Of a stretch of 64,000 bases of DNA, positions 12,000 through 21,472 are shown in pieces. Within the stretch, counting starts at the first letter, position 1. Each line of letters begins with the position of its first letter. The stretch is from Archangium violaceum. Its GTDB lineage: Bacteria > Myxococcota > Myxococcia > Myxococcales > Myxococcaceae. The position numbers and the translations under genes are program-made. The DNA lies in contig NZ_CP069338.1 of assembly GCF_016859125.1 (NCBI RefSeq), positions 3,907,501-3,971,500 of the forward strand, given 5' to 3'. The notes beneath the pieces are model-generated. The model was given only the letters and a program-made list of their open reading frames with translations. It did no database searches and was not told the DNA's origin.

Positions 12000-12823
12000 G
12001 CGGCCGGCCGCGAGCCGAGCCCCGCCTTCCATTGCTCGAGCAGCGCGTACGTGTCGTGCTCCCACGGGTGGAAGCCGGGCCGGTAGTAGCTCAGGTAGGG
12101 TCCCAGGAGTCCGGGCAGCCTTCCGGGTTCGAGGAACAGGAAGCGCGCGAGGTCGAACCACTCGCGCACGGAGAAGAGGATCTTCTCCGCGTACATCAGA
12201 CGGACCTGGTGGCCGAAGACCCGGGCCCAGAACGTCACGGTCGTCAGCACCATGACGAGACACCGCGTCAGCCAGGAGCCGCCGATGGCGAGGTAGACGT
12301 CGAACGCCACGGCCTTGTGTTCGTTCTCCTCGGCGGCGTGCCAGCGCCAGAGCTCGGCCATCTTGGGGTGGGCGCCCTCCATTATCCGAGGGTCCTTCAA
12401 GACGAGGCTCGCCAGCAGCGCGGTGAAGTGCTCCAGCGCACAGGTGACCGCGAGCTGCCATTGCCGGGACGTGTGTTTCGTGACGCGCCGCAGGAGCCGC
12501 TCCACGCGCTGCTCCATGGCGACCACGGGGTAGCCGTTGTCGGCGAGCATCTTGTTGTACCGGACGTGCTCCCGGCTGTGGTGGCCCTCCTGAGCGCAGA
12601 AGGCGTCCATCTCGCGCCTGAGCTGTTCGTCCTTCACCTGGTTGCGGAAGGCCTTCACGCTCGCCATGAAGAAGCGCTCGCCCGCGGGGAAGAACACCGA
12701 CAGGTTGTCGAAGAAGAGCGAAACCGCTCGCCGGCCGCCGTGCCAGTATCTGGGCACGTCCGAGAGGTCGAAGCGAAGGTCGCGCACCTCCGGGGGCTCC
12801 CTTCTTGGCGCCAGGTTCGTCAT
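11951..12823 (-). CDS. PF10118-type metal-dependent hydrolase
   Basis: A 290-aa protein. The sequence carries spaced acidic and histidine pairs typical of this di-iron-like helical family (EMDAFCAQEGHHSREHVRYN; ALEHFTALL; WRWHAAEENEHKAVAFDVY). Family members are annotated as predicted metal-dependent hydrolases; the reaction is not established. The ATG at 12823 overlaps the TetR stop (ATGA), making it the last gene of the minus-strand operon. Its 3' end runs 49 bp into the convergent DUF1571 gene. Confidence 0.85.
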   Translation of the reverse strand: MTNLAPRREPPEVRDLRFDLSDVPRYWHGGRRAVSLFFDNLSVFFPAGERFFMASVKAFRNQVKDEQLRREMDAFCAQEGHHSREHVRYNKMLADNGYPVVAMEQRVERLLRRVTKHTSRQWQLAVTCALEHFTALLASLVLKDPRIMEGAHPKMAELWRWHAAEENEHKAVAFDVYLAIGGSWLTRCLVMVLTTVTFWARVFGHQVRLMYAEKILFSVREWFDLARFLFLEPGRLPGLLGPYLSYYRPGFHPWEHDTYALLEQWKAGLGSRPAAQRDDGEKSALDTGCT

Positions 12824-13524
12824 GCGAGTCCCTCCTTTTCCTTGCGCTGCTCGGCGGTGAGCAGGATGCGGATGGCGGTGATGGCGGATTCTACGTCCGG
12901 TGGATCTCCGGTGATGGCATCCCGGTACAGAAACGACTCTCCAATCCGGATGATGACATAGGCCAGGGCATCCAGGTCCATCGCGGGCCGGATGTGGCCG
13001 GCCCGCACGCCGTCCTCCAGCGCCGCGCGGACACTCGCGGCGTTGCGCTGCTCCACCGTGCTGCTCTTCGACATCAGGACGCGCATCGCGTACTCGGGGT
13101 CCTGCTGTACGAAGCGCCGGAGGGGCTCGTCCTCGACGATGAAGTGGAGCAGCCGCTGCGTGATGTCGGTGATGAGTTCGGCCCCTTCGCCACGCGCCTC
13201 CCGGCGGGCGGTGTCGAGCGCCTCGGCGAACAAGGACGAGAGGACCTCGCCATAGAGCAGCTCGCGGGTGCCCACCCAGCGGAACACGGTGGCCCGGCTG
13301 ACGCCCAGCTCCTGCGCCATGCGCCCGATGTCGAAGCGCTCGCCCTTCATCCACCAGTCCATCGCCAGGGCGAACAGATCCTGGGGCGTGGCCCGCGCGG
13401 GCGCTTCGAGCCTCCGGGTGAGGGGAGTCACCGGGAGGCTCTGCTGCGTGCTCCGGGCGGGACGCTTCAGGCGTTCGGGTCGCCGCGCGGCGGCACGGCG
13501 GTTGGGCTCGCGGGTGCGTTTCAT
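12820..13524 (-). CDS. TetR/AcrR-family regulator, QsdR type
   Basis: A 234-aa protein from the ATG at 13524, chosen because it overlaps the SDR stop (ATGA) as the other junctions in this operon do; an ATG at 13560 would add 12 residues inside the SDR gene. After a basic N-terminal tail, a helix-turn-helix is visible (FDIGRMAQELGVSRATVFRW), followed by a helical ligand domain resembling the C-terminal domain of QsdR-like TetR proteins. Its place inside the operon suggests autoregulation. The inverted repeat at the operon head (17006-17030) is a possible binding site (inference). Confidence 0.85.
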   Translation of the reverse strand: MKRTREPNRRAAARRPERLKRPARSTQQSLPVTPLTRRLEAPARATPQDLFALAMDWWMKGERFDIGRMAQELGVSRATVFRWVGTRELLYGEVLSSLFAEALDTARREARGEGAELITDITQRLLHFIVEDEPLRRFVQQDPEYAMRVLMSKSSTVEQRNAASVRAALEDGVRAGHIRPAMDLDALAYVIIRIGESFLYRDAITGDPPDVESAITAIRILLTAEQRKEKEGLA

Positions 13525-14375
13525 GTCGTGGGGTTCGCGGGCAGCATCATCTTCCGCCACCGCCGTCGTGCACCCGCCACCAGGATGCGCTGGTAGAAGG
13601 TGGGCATCAGTCGCTGCATGAGATCGATGAAGACGGCGTCGGTGCCGATGAGCTGGCGCCGCCGGTTCTTGAGGATGGCGGAGAGGATGTCGGCCGCGGC
13701 GCGCTCGGGCGTGGTGGCGAAGAGCTTCTCGAAGTCCGAGGTCGAGTTCGGGTCCACCCAGCCCTTGCGGTGGACCATCCGGGCGCTCCGGGCGATGTTG
13801 GTCTTGATACCGCCCGGGTGGACGCTCGTGACGCCGATGGGGTGGCCCTCGACCTCCAATTCCTGGCGCAGCGCCTCCGTGAAGCCCTTCACCGCGAACT
13901 TCGCGGCGTTGTAGGCGGCTTGCGTGGGGAACGCGATGAGGCCGAAGACGCTCGAGATGTTGACGATGTGGCCTTCACCCGCGGCCTTGAGGTGCGGCAG
14001 GAAGGCCTTGGTGCCGTGCACCACGCCCCAGAAGTTGATGCCCATGAGCCACTCGAAGTCCTCGTATCGGGTGTCTTCGATGGTGGCGCCCAGGGCGACG
14101 CCGGCGTTGTTGATGACGATGTGGACGGCGCCCAGGTCCCCGGCCACGTCGTCGGCCCAGGCGTGCACCGCCTCGCGCTTCGAGACATCCACGCGCGCCG
14201 TGCGCACCTCGACGCCGTGGCCCCGGCACGTCTCCGCCGTCTCCGCGAGGCCCTGCTCGTTCACGTCGGAGATCGCCACATGGCAGCCATTGCGCGCGAG
14301 CAGCACCGCCGTCGCGAGGCCGATCCCCGACGCCGCTCCCGTGATGGCCGCGACCTTTCCCTTCACAGAATTCAT
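13521..14375 (-). CDS. SDR-family NAD(P)-dependent oxidoreductase
   Basis: A 284-aa classical short-chain dehydrogenase. Seen: the dinucleotide motif TGAASGIG at residues 12-19, NNAG, the active-site serine in NISSVFG, and the catalytic YNAAK pair. SDRs of this type oxidise or reduce alcohols and ketones in the cytoplasm; the substrate is unknown. The ATG at 14375 overlaps the esterase stop and its own stop overlaps the TetR start. In the mymA-like context it may act on the same compound as the upstream monooxygenase and esterase. Confidence 0.92.
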   Translation of the reverse strand: MNSVKGKVAAITGAASGIGLATAVLLARNGCHVAISDVNEQGLAETAETCRGHGVEVRTARVDVSKREAVHAWADDVAGDLGAVHIVINNAGVALGATIEDTRYEDFEWLMGINFWGVVHGTKAFLPHLKAAGEGHIVNISSVFGLIAFPTQAAYNAAKFAVKGFTEALRQELEVEGHPIGVTSVHPGGIKTNIARSARMVHRKGWVDPNSTSDFEKLFATTPERAAADILSAILKNRRRQLIGTDAVFIDLMQRLMPTFYQRILVAGARRRWRKMMLPANPTT

Positions 14376-15448
14376 GGACTGACTCCGCTCCGGTTGATTT
14401 CGTTTCCTACCATGGCCGCGACCTCCACCACCGCGTCGCGGCAGGCGCGGCTCACTCCCACCATATTGGCGAAGCCGTGGATGAGCGCATCGAAGCGGCG
14501 CAGTGACGTTCGTGTGCCAGCTTGCTGGAGCGCCCGGGCATAGGCCTCGCCCTCGTCGCGCAGCGGATCGAACCCGGCGGTGACCACCACCGCGGGCGGC
14601 AGGCCGGACAGCTCGCGGCACAGCAGCGGGGAGATCCTCGGGTCCGAGCCATCACACGCGGCGCCGGTGTACTGCTCCTGGAACCACGTGATGTCCGCCC
14701 GGGTGAGGAAGAAGCCCTCGGAGAAGTGCCCGTGCGACGCCCGTTCACAGGTGCGGTCCACCGCCGGGTAGAGCAGGAGCTGCAACGCCGGAGCGGGGAG
14801 TCCGTCGCGGACGGCGAGCTGTGAGGTGACGGCGGCCAGGTTGCCACCCGCGCTGTCTCCCCCCACCGCGACGCGAGTGGGATCCGCCCCGAGCTCACGT
14901 GCGTGCTCGCACGCCCAGGCGTAGGCGGCCATCGCATCCTCCAGGGCCGCGGGGTACGGGTGCTCGGGCGCGAGTCTGTAGTCGACGGCCAGGACGTGCA
15001 GGTGGGCGTGATGGCACAGCAGCCGGCAGGCGTTGTCGTGGGTGTCGAGGTCGCCCAGGACGAATCCTCCGCCATGGAAGAACACGAGCAGCGGCTCGCG
15101 CGGCTCGGAGCTCACCGGGGCATAGTGGCGCGCCTGGAGCGGACCGGCCGTCGTCTCCAGCACGAGCTCCCGTACTGCTCCCACGGGGATGGGTTCACCC
15201 GCGTGGACCCGGGCCTCGCGGCGCGCACGGCGGCGCGTCTCCACCGGGGGCAGGGCCGACATGGCCACGGCGCCCATGCGCTCGCGCAACGTGAGCAGCA
15301 ATTGGACCTCCGGGTGCAGGGTGAGGCCGTCGCGCTGCACGGGGGGCTTGCCGGAGAGGCGGAGCTGGAGGCCCGGCGGCAGGCTCAGGAGGGCGCGAGC
15401 GACGCGGTGCTCGATCCGTTCCCGGAAGGTGAGGGTGTCTTCAGCCAT
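14372..15448 (-). CDS. alpha/beta hydrolase, hormone-sensitive-lipase family esterase
   Basis: A 358-aa cytoplasmic esterase. Seen: the HSL oxyanion motif HGGGF (residues 125-129), the nucleophile elbow GDSAGG (Ser199), an acid loop (FDPLRDEGEAY) and the late histidine in LIHGF. HSL-family enzymes cleave short-chain esters. Beside a Baeyer-Villiger-type flavin monooxygenase, an esterase would be well placed to open the ester or lactone product (inference). The start at 15448 lies inside the 3' end of the monooxygenase gene, an 8-bp overlap. Confidence 0.92.
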   Translation of the reverse strand: MAEDTLTFRERIEHRVARALLSLPPGLQLRLSGKPPVQRDGLTLHPEVQLLLTLRERMGAVAMSALPPVETRRRARREARVHAGEPIPVGAVRELVLETTAGPLQARHYAPVSSEPREPLLVFFHGGGFVLGDLDTHDNACRLLCHHAHLHVLAVDYRLAPEHPYPAALEDAMAAYAWACEHARELGADPTRVAVGGDSAGGNLAAVTSQLAVRDGLPAPALQLLLYPAVDRTCERASHGHFSEGFFLTRADITWFQEQYTGAACDGSDPRISPLLCRELSGLPPAVVVTAGFDPLRDEGEAYARALQQAGTRTSLRRFDALIHGFANMVGVSRACRDAVVEVAAMVGNEINRSGVSP

Positions 15449-17006
15449 GGGCCAGCATCCTCCGCGGCTCGTGTGGCAATGCAAGCGCTTGCGCGTGGCG
15501 GGTGATGGCGACGTACTCGGTGGGCTCGAAGTGCTCCACGCGGCGTTTGAACGTGGAGATGAGCCCCGGCCACAAGGTGGAGTTGCGACCCGTGGCATCG
15601 AGGTACCAGCTCGAGCACCCGCCCTGGAGCCAGACCGTTCCGCGCATCCGGGTGTCGACCTGACGGACGAACTCGGCCTGGGCCTCGGGCGTGGGCTCCA
15701 CCGCTGCCAGGCCCCGTCCCTCGAGGTAGCGCAGCGCGCCGAGCACGTGTTCGATCTGGCTTTCGATCATCAGGATGACCGAGCTGTGGCCGAGCCCGGT
15801 GTTGGGCCCCTGGATCATGAAGAAGTTGGGGAACCCGCTCACCGAGGTGCCGAGGTGCGCCTGCATGGTTCCCCCCCACACCTGGGCCAGCGTGCGCCCG
15901 TCGCGTCCCCGGACCTGATGGGTGATGGGCAGGTCATTCACCTGGAACCCGGTGCCGAAGATGAGCGCGTCGACCTCGTGCTCGGTGCCGTCCGACAGGA
16001 CGATGGAGTGCGTACGCACCTCGCGGATCTGCTCGGTGACGACCTCGACGTTCTCTCGGGTGAGCGAGGGGAGGTAGTCATCCGAGAGGAGGACGCGCTT
16101 GCAGCCCATCGTGTAATGGGGAGTGAGTCTGGCCCTCAGCTCCGGATTGGGGACGGATTGCTCCAGGTGCCGCACGGCGAGCCGCTGGGCGAGTCTGAGG
16201 AGCCACGGGTGCAGGAACCCGAAGGCCAGCAACTCGCGGAGCACGTAGATGAGCCAACGGGTGAGCTGCTGTGCTCCGGGCACCGTCCGGTACACCCACT
16301 GCATCGTGGGGCGGATGGCCCGGTCTCCGCGAGGGAGGACCCAGGCGGGCGTGCGCTGGAGCAGGAGCAGCTTGCCCACCTGGGGTTGGAGGCGGGGAAC
16401 GAACTGGATGGCGGAGGCGCCGGTGCCGACGACCGCCACCCTGCGTCCGGCGAGGCTGTAGCCATGGTCCCACCGAGCCGAGTGCATCACCTTGCCCTGG
16501 AACGTCTCGAGGCCCGGCAGCTTGGGAATGGCCGGGTCGCTCAGGCCTCCCGCGGCGGCGATGAAGACATCCGCGGTGTAGCGTCCCTCCGAGGTCTCGA
16601 TGTGCCAGCGCTGCAGACGGTCATCCCAGCGGGCCTCGCGGACCGTGTGCCCGAAGCGGAGGTGAGGCCGGATGCCGAACCTGGCGGTGCAGTCGCGGAG
16701 GTAGGCGTGGATCTCCGCCTGGGGCGAGTAGGAGCGGGACCAACCCGGGTTGGGAGCGAACGAGAAGGAATAGAGATGGGATTGCACGTCGCATGCGCAG
16801 CCCGGGTACGAGTTGTCGCGCCAGACGCCGCCGACCTCCTGTGCGCGCTCGAAGACCACGAAGTCCTCGAATCCCTCCTGCTTGAGCCGGATGGCCATCC
16901 CGAGGCCGGAGAAACCGCTTCCGGCGATGGCGACATGAAAGTGCGTGGGATGCCGTGGGGACAATCGAACCTCCTGTCCGGACGGATATCCCTCACGACA
17001 CGTCAT
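15441..17006 (-). CDS. flavin-containing monooxygenase (Baeyer-Villiger/MymA-like)
   Basis: A 521-aa flavoprotein monooxygenase. Seen: an N-terminal FAD Rossmann motif GSGFSGLG (from residue 29), the WRDNSYPGCACD block, a second NADP-type glycine motif (VVGTGASAIQF), and the C-terminal FGTGF...ITHQVRGRDG block. Such enzymes insert oxygen into ketones or oxidise N/S atoms with NADPH. It is the first gene of a five-gene operon. The ATG at 17006 sits inside an inverted repeat and just after a plausible -10, so the message may be nearly leaderless or the true start may differ. Confidence 0.9.
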   Translation of the reverse strand: MTCREGYPSGQEVRLSPRHPTHFHVAIAGSGFSGLGMAIRLKQEGFEDFVVFERAQEVGGVWRDNSYPGCACDVQSHLYSFSFAPNPGWSRSYSPQAEIHAYLRDCTARFGIRPHLRFGHTVREARWDDRLQRWHIETSEGRYTADVFIAAAGGLSDPAIPKLPGLETFQGKVMHSARWDHGYSLAGRRVAVVGTGASAIQFVPRLQPQVGKLLLLQRTPAWVLPRGDRAIRPTMQWVYRTVPGAQQLTRWLIYVLRELLAFGFLHPWLLRLAQRLAVRHLEQSVPNPELRARLTPHYTMGCKRVLLSDDYLPSLTRENVEVVTEQIREVRTHSIVLSDGTEHEVDALIFGTGFQVNDLPITHQVRGRDGRTLAQVWGGTMQAHLGTSVSGFPNFFMIQGPNTGLGHSSVILMIESQIEHVLGALRYLEGRGLAAVEPTPEAQAEFVRQVDTRMRGTVWLQGGCSSWYLDATGRNSTLWPGLISTFKRRVEHFEPTEYVAITRHAQALALPHEPRRMLAHG

Positions 17007-17051
17007 GCGTCAAGTCGAGCATATGACGCACAGGTGACGCAGTGTCAAAAA
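17006..17051 (-). promoter_or_regulatory. promoter/operator of the monooxygenase operon
   Basis: Read on the minus strand there is a TTGACA hexamer, 17 nt, then CATATG, like a sigma-70 promoter with a poor -10. An inverted repeat TGCGTCA-N11-TGACGCA (17006-17012 and 17024-17030) overlaps the -10 and the start codon. The core CACCTGTGCGTCATATGC recurs exactly at 30 kb. Regulation by the operon's own TetR protein is an inference. Confidence 0.55.
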
Positions 17052-17149
17052 TCGTCGCAGCACCCACCGCACCCGATGCGAGCCACTGTGGGTGGTGCGC
17101 GGCGCCACGGCGTAGCGCTCGCCTCCATCCTCCGGCTCTGAACCGCGGA

Positions 17150-19330
17150 CTATTTGGACTTCGCCTTCGAGCGAGCCGCCCGCGCCTGCGCACGCTCTTC
17201 TGGGGTCATCCGTGGCCACTTCTCGGGGTACTTGAAGGTGTAGAACTCGAAGTCATCCTTCTTGTCCTCCTTGCCCTTCGCGCTGCCGAGAATCGCATCG
17301 GTGATGCGAACAAGATCCTTGCCATCCTTCTGGTTGACCCAGCTGGGAGCGGAGCGGCCCAGCTTGCGCTGTGCGGACGGGCTGTAGAAGTAGACGACGT
17401 CCCCACAGTTGCCGTCCTGTCTCATGAAGATGGGCGTCAGGAGGGTGATCATCCGCGCCAGCTTGTCGCGGTACACGAGCGACGAAGCCGCAGGGGACTT
17501 CATGTACGTACGGGCCTCCTCGTAGCGCGTGCTCTTGTAGCCCTCGAACCCCGTCTTCTGGATGACCTCCGTCGGCGTGAGGCATCCTTCCCAGCTCTCA
17601 TACTTGCGCGCGACCCGGTTCATGATGGTGTGGGCAACGCCCCTCCACGAGGCCTCGCTCTGGCCGATGGACTCGCCGCACACCGTGGCGACGAAGACCT
17701 CGAAGTCCTCGCGGCTCTCGGGAGGAATGGTGGGCAGGGGTGAGTAGAGTTGGGCGGCGTGGCCCGAGAGGTCCACCGTGTCCGAGCTGCAGACTCCCGA
17801 GGCGAATACCCTGGAGACGAAGGCACCGCCGTCGAATGGCGCGAAGCCTCGGCGGCCTCGCGGCACGTTCTGCTCGTGCTCCTTGGGCGCGGCATCGTAA
17901 TCCGCGATGGCCCAGAAGGGCACCACCCTGCCCCCGATTCCGGTGGGCCTCATTGCTACGAACACCTCCAGCCCACGGATCTTCTTGAGGGTCCGCACGA
18001 ACTCTCGCGGAAGTTGATTCAAGTCGAGGAGCTCGTGCTCGAACTTGTTCTTCTCAATCGTCACCGTGATGGCATCGATCTTCGTCAGCCGCGAGAAGAC
18101 ATCTTCCGGAGTGCTCGTCGGGATGAAGAACGCGGGGGACCTGGTGGAGGCGTTGCGAAAGATATCCAGGCTCTCCTGTACGAGCTCCTCGATGAAGAGG
18201 GTCTTGAGGTAGTCGTCCAGTTCCTCGACCCGCCACCCCTCTCCCTCCGGCACACGGGCGTAAGGCTTCAATTCGAAACCGAGCACGACGAAGTCGTTGA
18301 AGTGTTCGAAGCGGCACCGGACGCCCAGCTTGCCGTCGTCGAGCAGCACTTTGAACTCCTTCAGCCGAGGCCTTGGGACTTCGAGCGCACGCAGGGGCTC
18401 CGACCGGACCTGGTCTATCGGAGCTGGGGCGGACTGCTTCTTGGCGCCCTTGCCCGTCGCGGCCTTTGGGGGTGGAGGCTTGCGCGCGAGCGTGAGCTGA
18501 TATTGGAACGCAAGACTCGGCGACGACTCGACCCCGCCCACCGCCGCGAGGTCATCATTCAGCAACTCGCCGAATACTCCGAGGATGGACATGAAACCGA
18601 TCTTCCATATCAGCCGTGAGGCCGCGTCCGGGTCGCCCACCTCCCATTCGATACGCACCGTCGCCTTCTCGTCGGGTGGTAGGCCCTCGGGGGGGAGGGG
18701 GAAGATGTCCAGCGTCGCTTGCATCCCCTTGAAGAGGGGCGAGATGGTCGGCGTGAGCTGCATGACGGTACCGACCTGCCTGTCGTGAAGCACCTCGATC
18801 TTGTCGAGGAAGAAGCTCCTGGCGAGCTCCTCGGGCGCGACCTTGAAGCCGATGCTCGCCTCCAGCTCGTAGGCAATGGCCCGTGAGTCCTCGGGCAGCA
18901 CTTCGACGGCCTCGTTGCCAAACAGGACCGGCTCGAGCCGGTAGCCCAGACGTCCCTTTCCGATGAGCCCGAGCTCGAAGACGGAGATGCGCAGCGGCCG
19001 CGTGCCCGTCCCGTCCTTCTCGTGCACCACGAAGTTCCCTCCGTTGGGGACGATGAAGGTCTCGCGCCGATGGGGCAGTTTCTTCTCGGCGAAGCTGTCA
19101 CTGGTAATGGTCCACTCGAGTCGGCAAGGCAGGCTGCCCTCCAGATTCTCGTAGCTGCCGCCTACCACCACCTGCCAGTTGTCGAGATCCTGGAGGGCTG
19201 GTTGGGACTGCTCCTCGAGCGTGAGAACGAGGTGCGGTGCCGCCCGGATTCGCACGATCCCGTCGTAGCCGAGCGGAATCTGGCAGTCGCCATGGGACTC
19301 GGCCTCTGGAGTGCTCGCGGTCTGTGCCAT
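17150..19330 (-). CDS. large protein with C-terminal SleB-like cell-wall hydrolase domain
   Basis: A 726-aa protein. Residues 1 to about 540 are strand-rich with no family I recognise; a Pro/Lys-rich linker lies near 290-315. Residues 547-680 match the SleB/hydrolase_2 fold: VCGESIGQSEASWRGVAHTI then MNRV, with the catalytic-type glutamate near 553, and GDVVYFYSP later. That family cleaves peptidoglycan. No signal peptide is seen. A basic tail (EERAQARAARSKAKSK) ends the protein. The ATG lies 4 nt after the stop of the giant gene, so they were co-transcribed. The lack of a signal peptide on a wall hydrolase suggests delivery by a dedicated secretion device, for example type VI (inference). 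Confidence 0.75.
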   Translation of the reverse strand: MAQTASTPEAESHGDCQIPLGYDGIVRIRAAPHLVLTLEEQSQPALQDLDNWQVVVGGSYENLEGSLPCRLEWTITSDSFAEKKLPHRRETFIVPNGGNFVVHEKDGTGTRPLRISVFELGLIGKGRLGYRLEPVLFGNEAVEVLPEDSRAIAYELEASIGFKVAPEELARSFFLDKIEVLHDRQVGTVMQLTPTISPLFKGMQATLDIFPLPPEGLPPDEKATVRIEWEVGDPDAASRLIWKIGFMSILGVFGELLNDDLAAVGGVESSPSLAFQYQLTLARKPPPPKAATGKGAKKQSAPAPIDQVRSEPLRALEVPRPRLKEFKVLLDDGKLGVRCRFEHFNDFVVLGFELKPYARVPEGEGWRVEELDDYLKTLFIEELVQESLDIFRNASTRSPAFFIPTSTPEDVFSRLTKIDAITVTIEKNKFEHELLDLNQLPREFVRTLKKIRGLEVFVAMRPTGIGGRVVPFWAIADYDAAPKEHEQNVPRGRRGFAPFDGGAFVSRVFASGVCSSDTVDLSGHAAQLYSPLPTIPPESREDFEVFVATVCGESIGQSEASWRGVAHTIMNRVARKYESWEGCLTPTEVIQKTGFEGYKSTRYEEARTYMKSPAASSLVYRDKLARMITLLTPIFMRQDGNCGDVVYFYSPSAQRKLGRSAPSWVNQKDGKDLVRITDAILGSAKGKEDKKDDFEFYTFKYPEKWPRMTPEERAQARAARSKAKSK

Positions 19331-19334
19331 GGTG

Positions 19335-21472
19335 TTACTCCTCGCGCATGAACGGCGTGCTGCTGCTCAACGGCTTCACGTCCGTGAGCCGCACCGGCCG
19401 CGGCTTGCTCTTTTCGAGCGGGCGCCGGACCGTGAAGTTGTAGGCCACGCCCGGTGCGAGCGCCTTCAGCTCGAGGGTGGCGACGAAGTCGCCGTCGAGG
19501 TCGCAACCGCCACGCTTCCCATCCACGGTGGGAGTGGCGTACCGGATATGCTCCGACAGCTTCGGCTTGATGGGCTGGAGGTGCTCGTCCGCCTTGTCGG
19601 GATCGATGACGAGCTCGAACTCACGGGCGACATTCCACGCCCCCTTGTTCTTCGCACCAGGGAGGGGGACCTCCATGCCCTCGGAGTGGCAGCGAATCTC
19701 CAGCAATTCCCCCTTCGGCTCCACCGTCAGCTCGCCCACCCACCTCGGCGTGAAGTCATACTTGTCCTCCACCTCCAGGCTCTTGGGCTCATGGTCCTCG
19801 CTTTGCGCGACGAGCTCCAGCTTGAAGCCATTCTCGCCGTCGAGGGGGCTCTTCTTCGCGCCATGGGGTTGTGGAAACGGAACGCGCGCCGAAACGATCC
19901 AGTCCGCCGCGGTGTTCTTGTCATGGACTTCGAGCTTGTCGGGCCGCAGATGGGTGAACCCCTTGATGGGCTCCCACTTCTTCGAGCTTCCGGGAGCCTG
20001 CCGGGAGAAGCGGGCGACGTATTTGTTCAGGTCCTCCGGCGCCCCGGCCACACACGCGGAGATCTCCAGCTCGCACTGGCCCGCCTTGGGGCGGAGATGG
20101 AAGGCCAGCGGCCTCTGCGTTTCCTTCCCCTCCGCGTCCTTGGAGGGCATGTCGCGCAGGGCCACCTTCCGGTACCGGCTCGGCTCTTCGTAGGTGACCT
20201 GGATGGAATTGGACGTCTTCGCCTTCAGCTCCTCGAACTTCGCCAGGGTGATGGAGCCATCTCCTTCACCGGTGCTCTCTCCAGCGAAGGGGTACAGCAC
20301 GCCCTGGCCGTTGAGGGCGATGAAGTCGAACCAGTAGTAGATCATCACACCGGGATCGATCCGGCTGTCCCGGGCGAGGTCGTCGAACATCCGCCCCGGA
20401 TGGAACGAAGCGACCAGCCAGTTCTCCATCTCCGGGGTGGCGCTGATCCGCAAGCGCGTCTTGTCGGCCGGATCCGCCACATCCACGTGGAACACACCCG
20501 ATGCGGCAGCCGCGCGAACCTTGTCCGCCGCGCCCCTGGCTCTGACGTTGATGATGCAACCGAGGCCGTCGGCATCGATTCGCTCGAGGGCGGGAGGCTC
20601 CTTGGGAAACTGTCCCATGATCACCCCCAGCGCCGACGCGAGCGAGACGTGCATGCGCATGGGCTGGGACTTGCGATAGGCGGCCTTGTACTTGCTGTAC
20701 GCGAACGCGCCGAGTCTGGCTTTGGCGGCGGCGGGCTTGTCGTGGAAGACGAGCTCGCGTTTCTCGTCGAAGACCCACAGGGCCAGCTGCTTCGGATCGT
20801 CGCACGTGGCAGGAGCGAAGGTGAGCTTGACCTGGTTCTTTTCGGTTCCCTCGCTCTTCTGCTCCGCGGTAGCGGCCTCGAGGAGCTTGGCGGCCTGGCC
20901 GCATTTGAGGGTGCAGGACAGCCCATCCCCGGAAATATCCAGCAGCTCGAACTGGAATTTCTTCGCCGCGAGCTCGGCGAGGCCCCTCACGAGTCCCCAG
21001 CCGACCTTGATGTCCATCGCATCGGAGCAAGCCTTGAACCTGAGGAGGCCACTGATGACGTAGAGCGTCTGCTTCGGGCTCTCCCACATCGCCTTGCCCG
21101 CGCCTGACAGAGCGACGATGAAGCCGTCCTTGTCGACCTTGAACAGCGCGGGGTCCACCTGGGGACCCGCCGCGGCCAGGAGCGGACGGGCCGTGACTGG
21201 GAGCACGGTTTCGGCGTGGGGAGTCCCGGGGCCATCCTCGGCCGGGCTGGTCCGCAACACGATGAACCCCGGCAGCTCGAGAGGTGCCGGGTCCTCGAAT
21301 TTGATGAGCCAGCGCCAGCTCCCGTCCGCCAGACGCTGGGGCTTATCGACGATGACTGTCTCCTGGTCTTCCTGGGCCCCTGCGACTCTCGGGCGGGGAA
21401 TGGAGAGGGCCGTCTCGAGGCAATCGAGTTTCACCTTGGGTTGCAAGACCTTCGGTGGTTTAGAGGTATCAG
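19335..21472 (-). pseudogene. 3' part of giant gene, separated by IS1380 insertion
   Basis: Codons from 21467 down to TAA 19335-19337 encode about 710 residues that continue, in frame, the protein begun at 26802. The apparent start (MHVLSQSSRIWWAD) belongs to the IS end, not to the gene. The part is strand-rich, with no family I recognise, and is rich in Lys-Pro-Glu segments. At the junction the IS begins after ATCAG, which is repeated at the other end of the element. Whether this fragment is still translated from IS-derived sequence is unknown. The SleB-type gene follows 4 nt later. Confidence 0.85.

Noticed and set aside
15189-17141. Open frame of 650 codons opposite the monooxygenase gene
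   Set aside because: Shadow of the flavin monooxygenase and esterase genes; no domain and no start signal.
19311-21107. Open frame of 598 codons opposite the giant gene's 3' part
   Set aside because: Shadow frame; the minus frame has protein-like composition and joins in frame across the IS.
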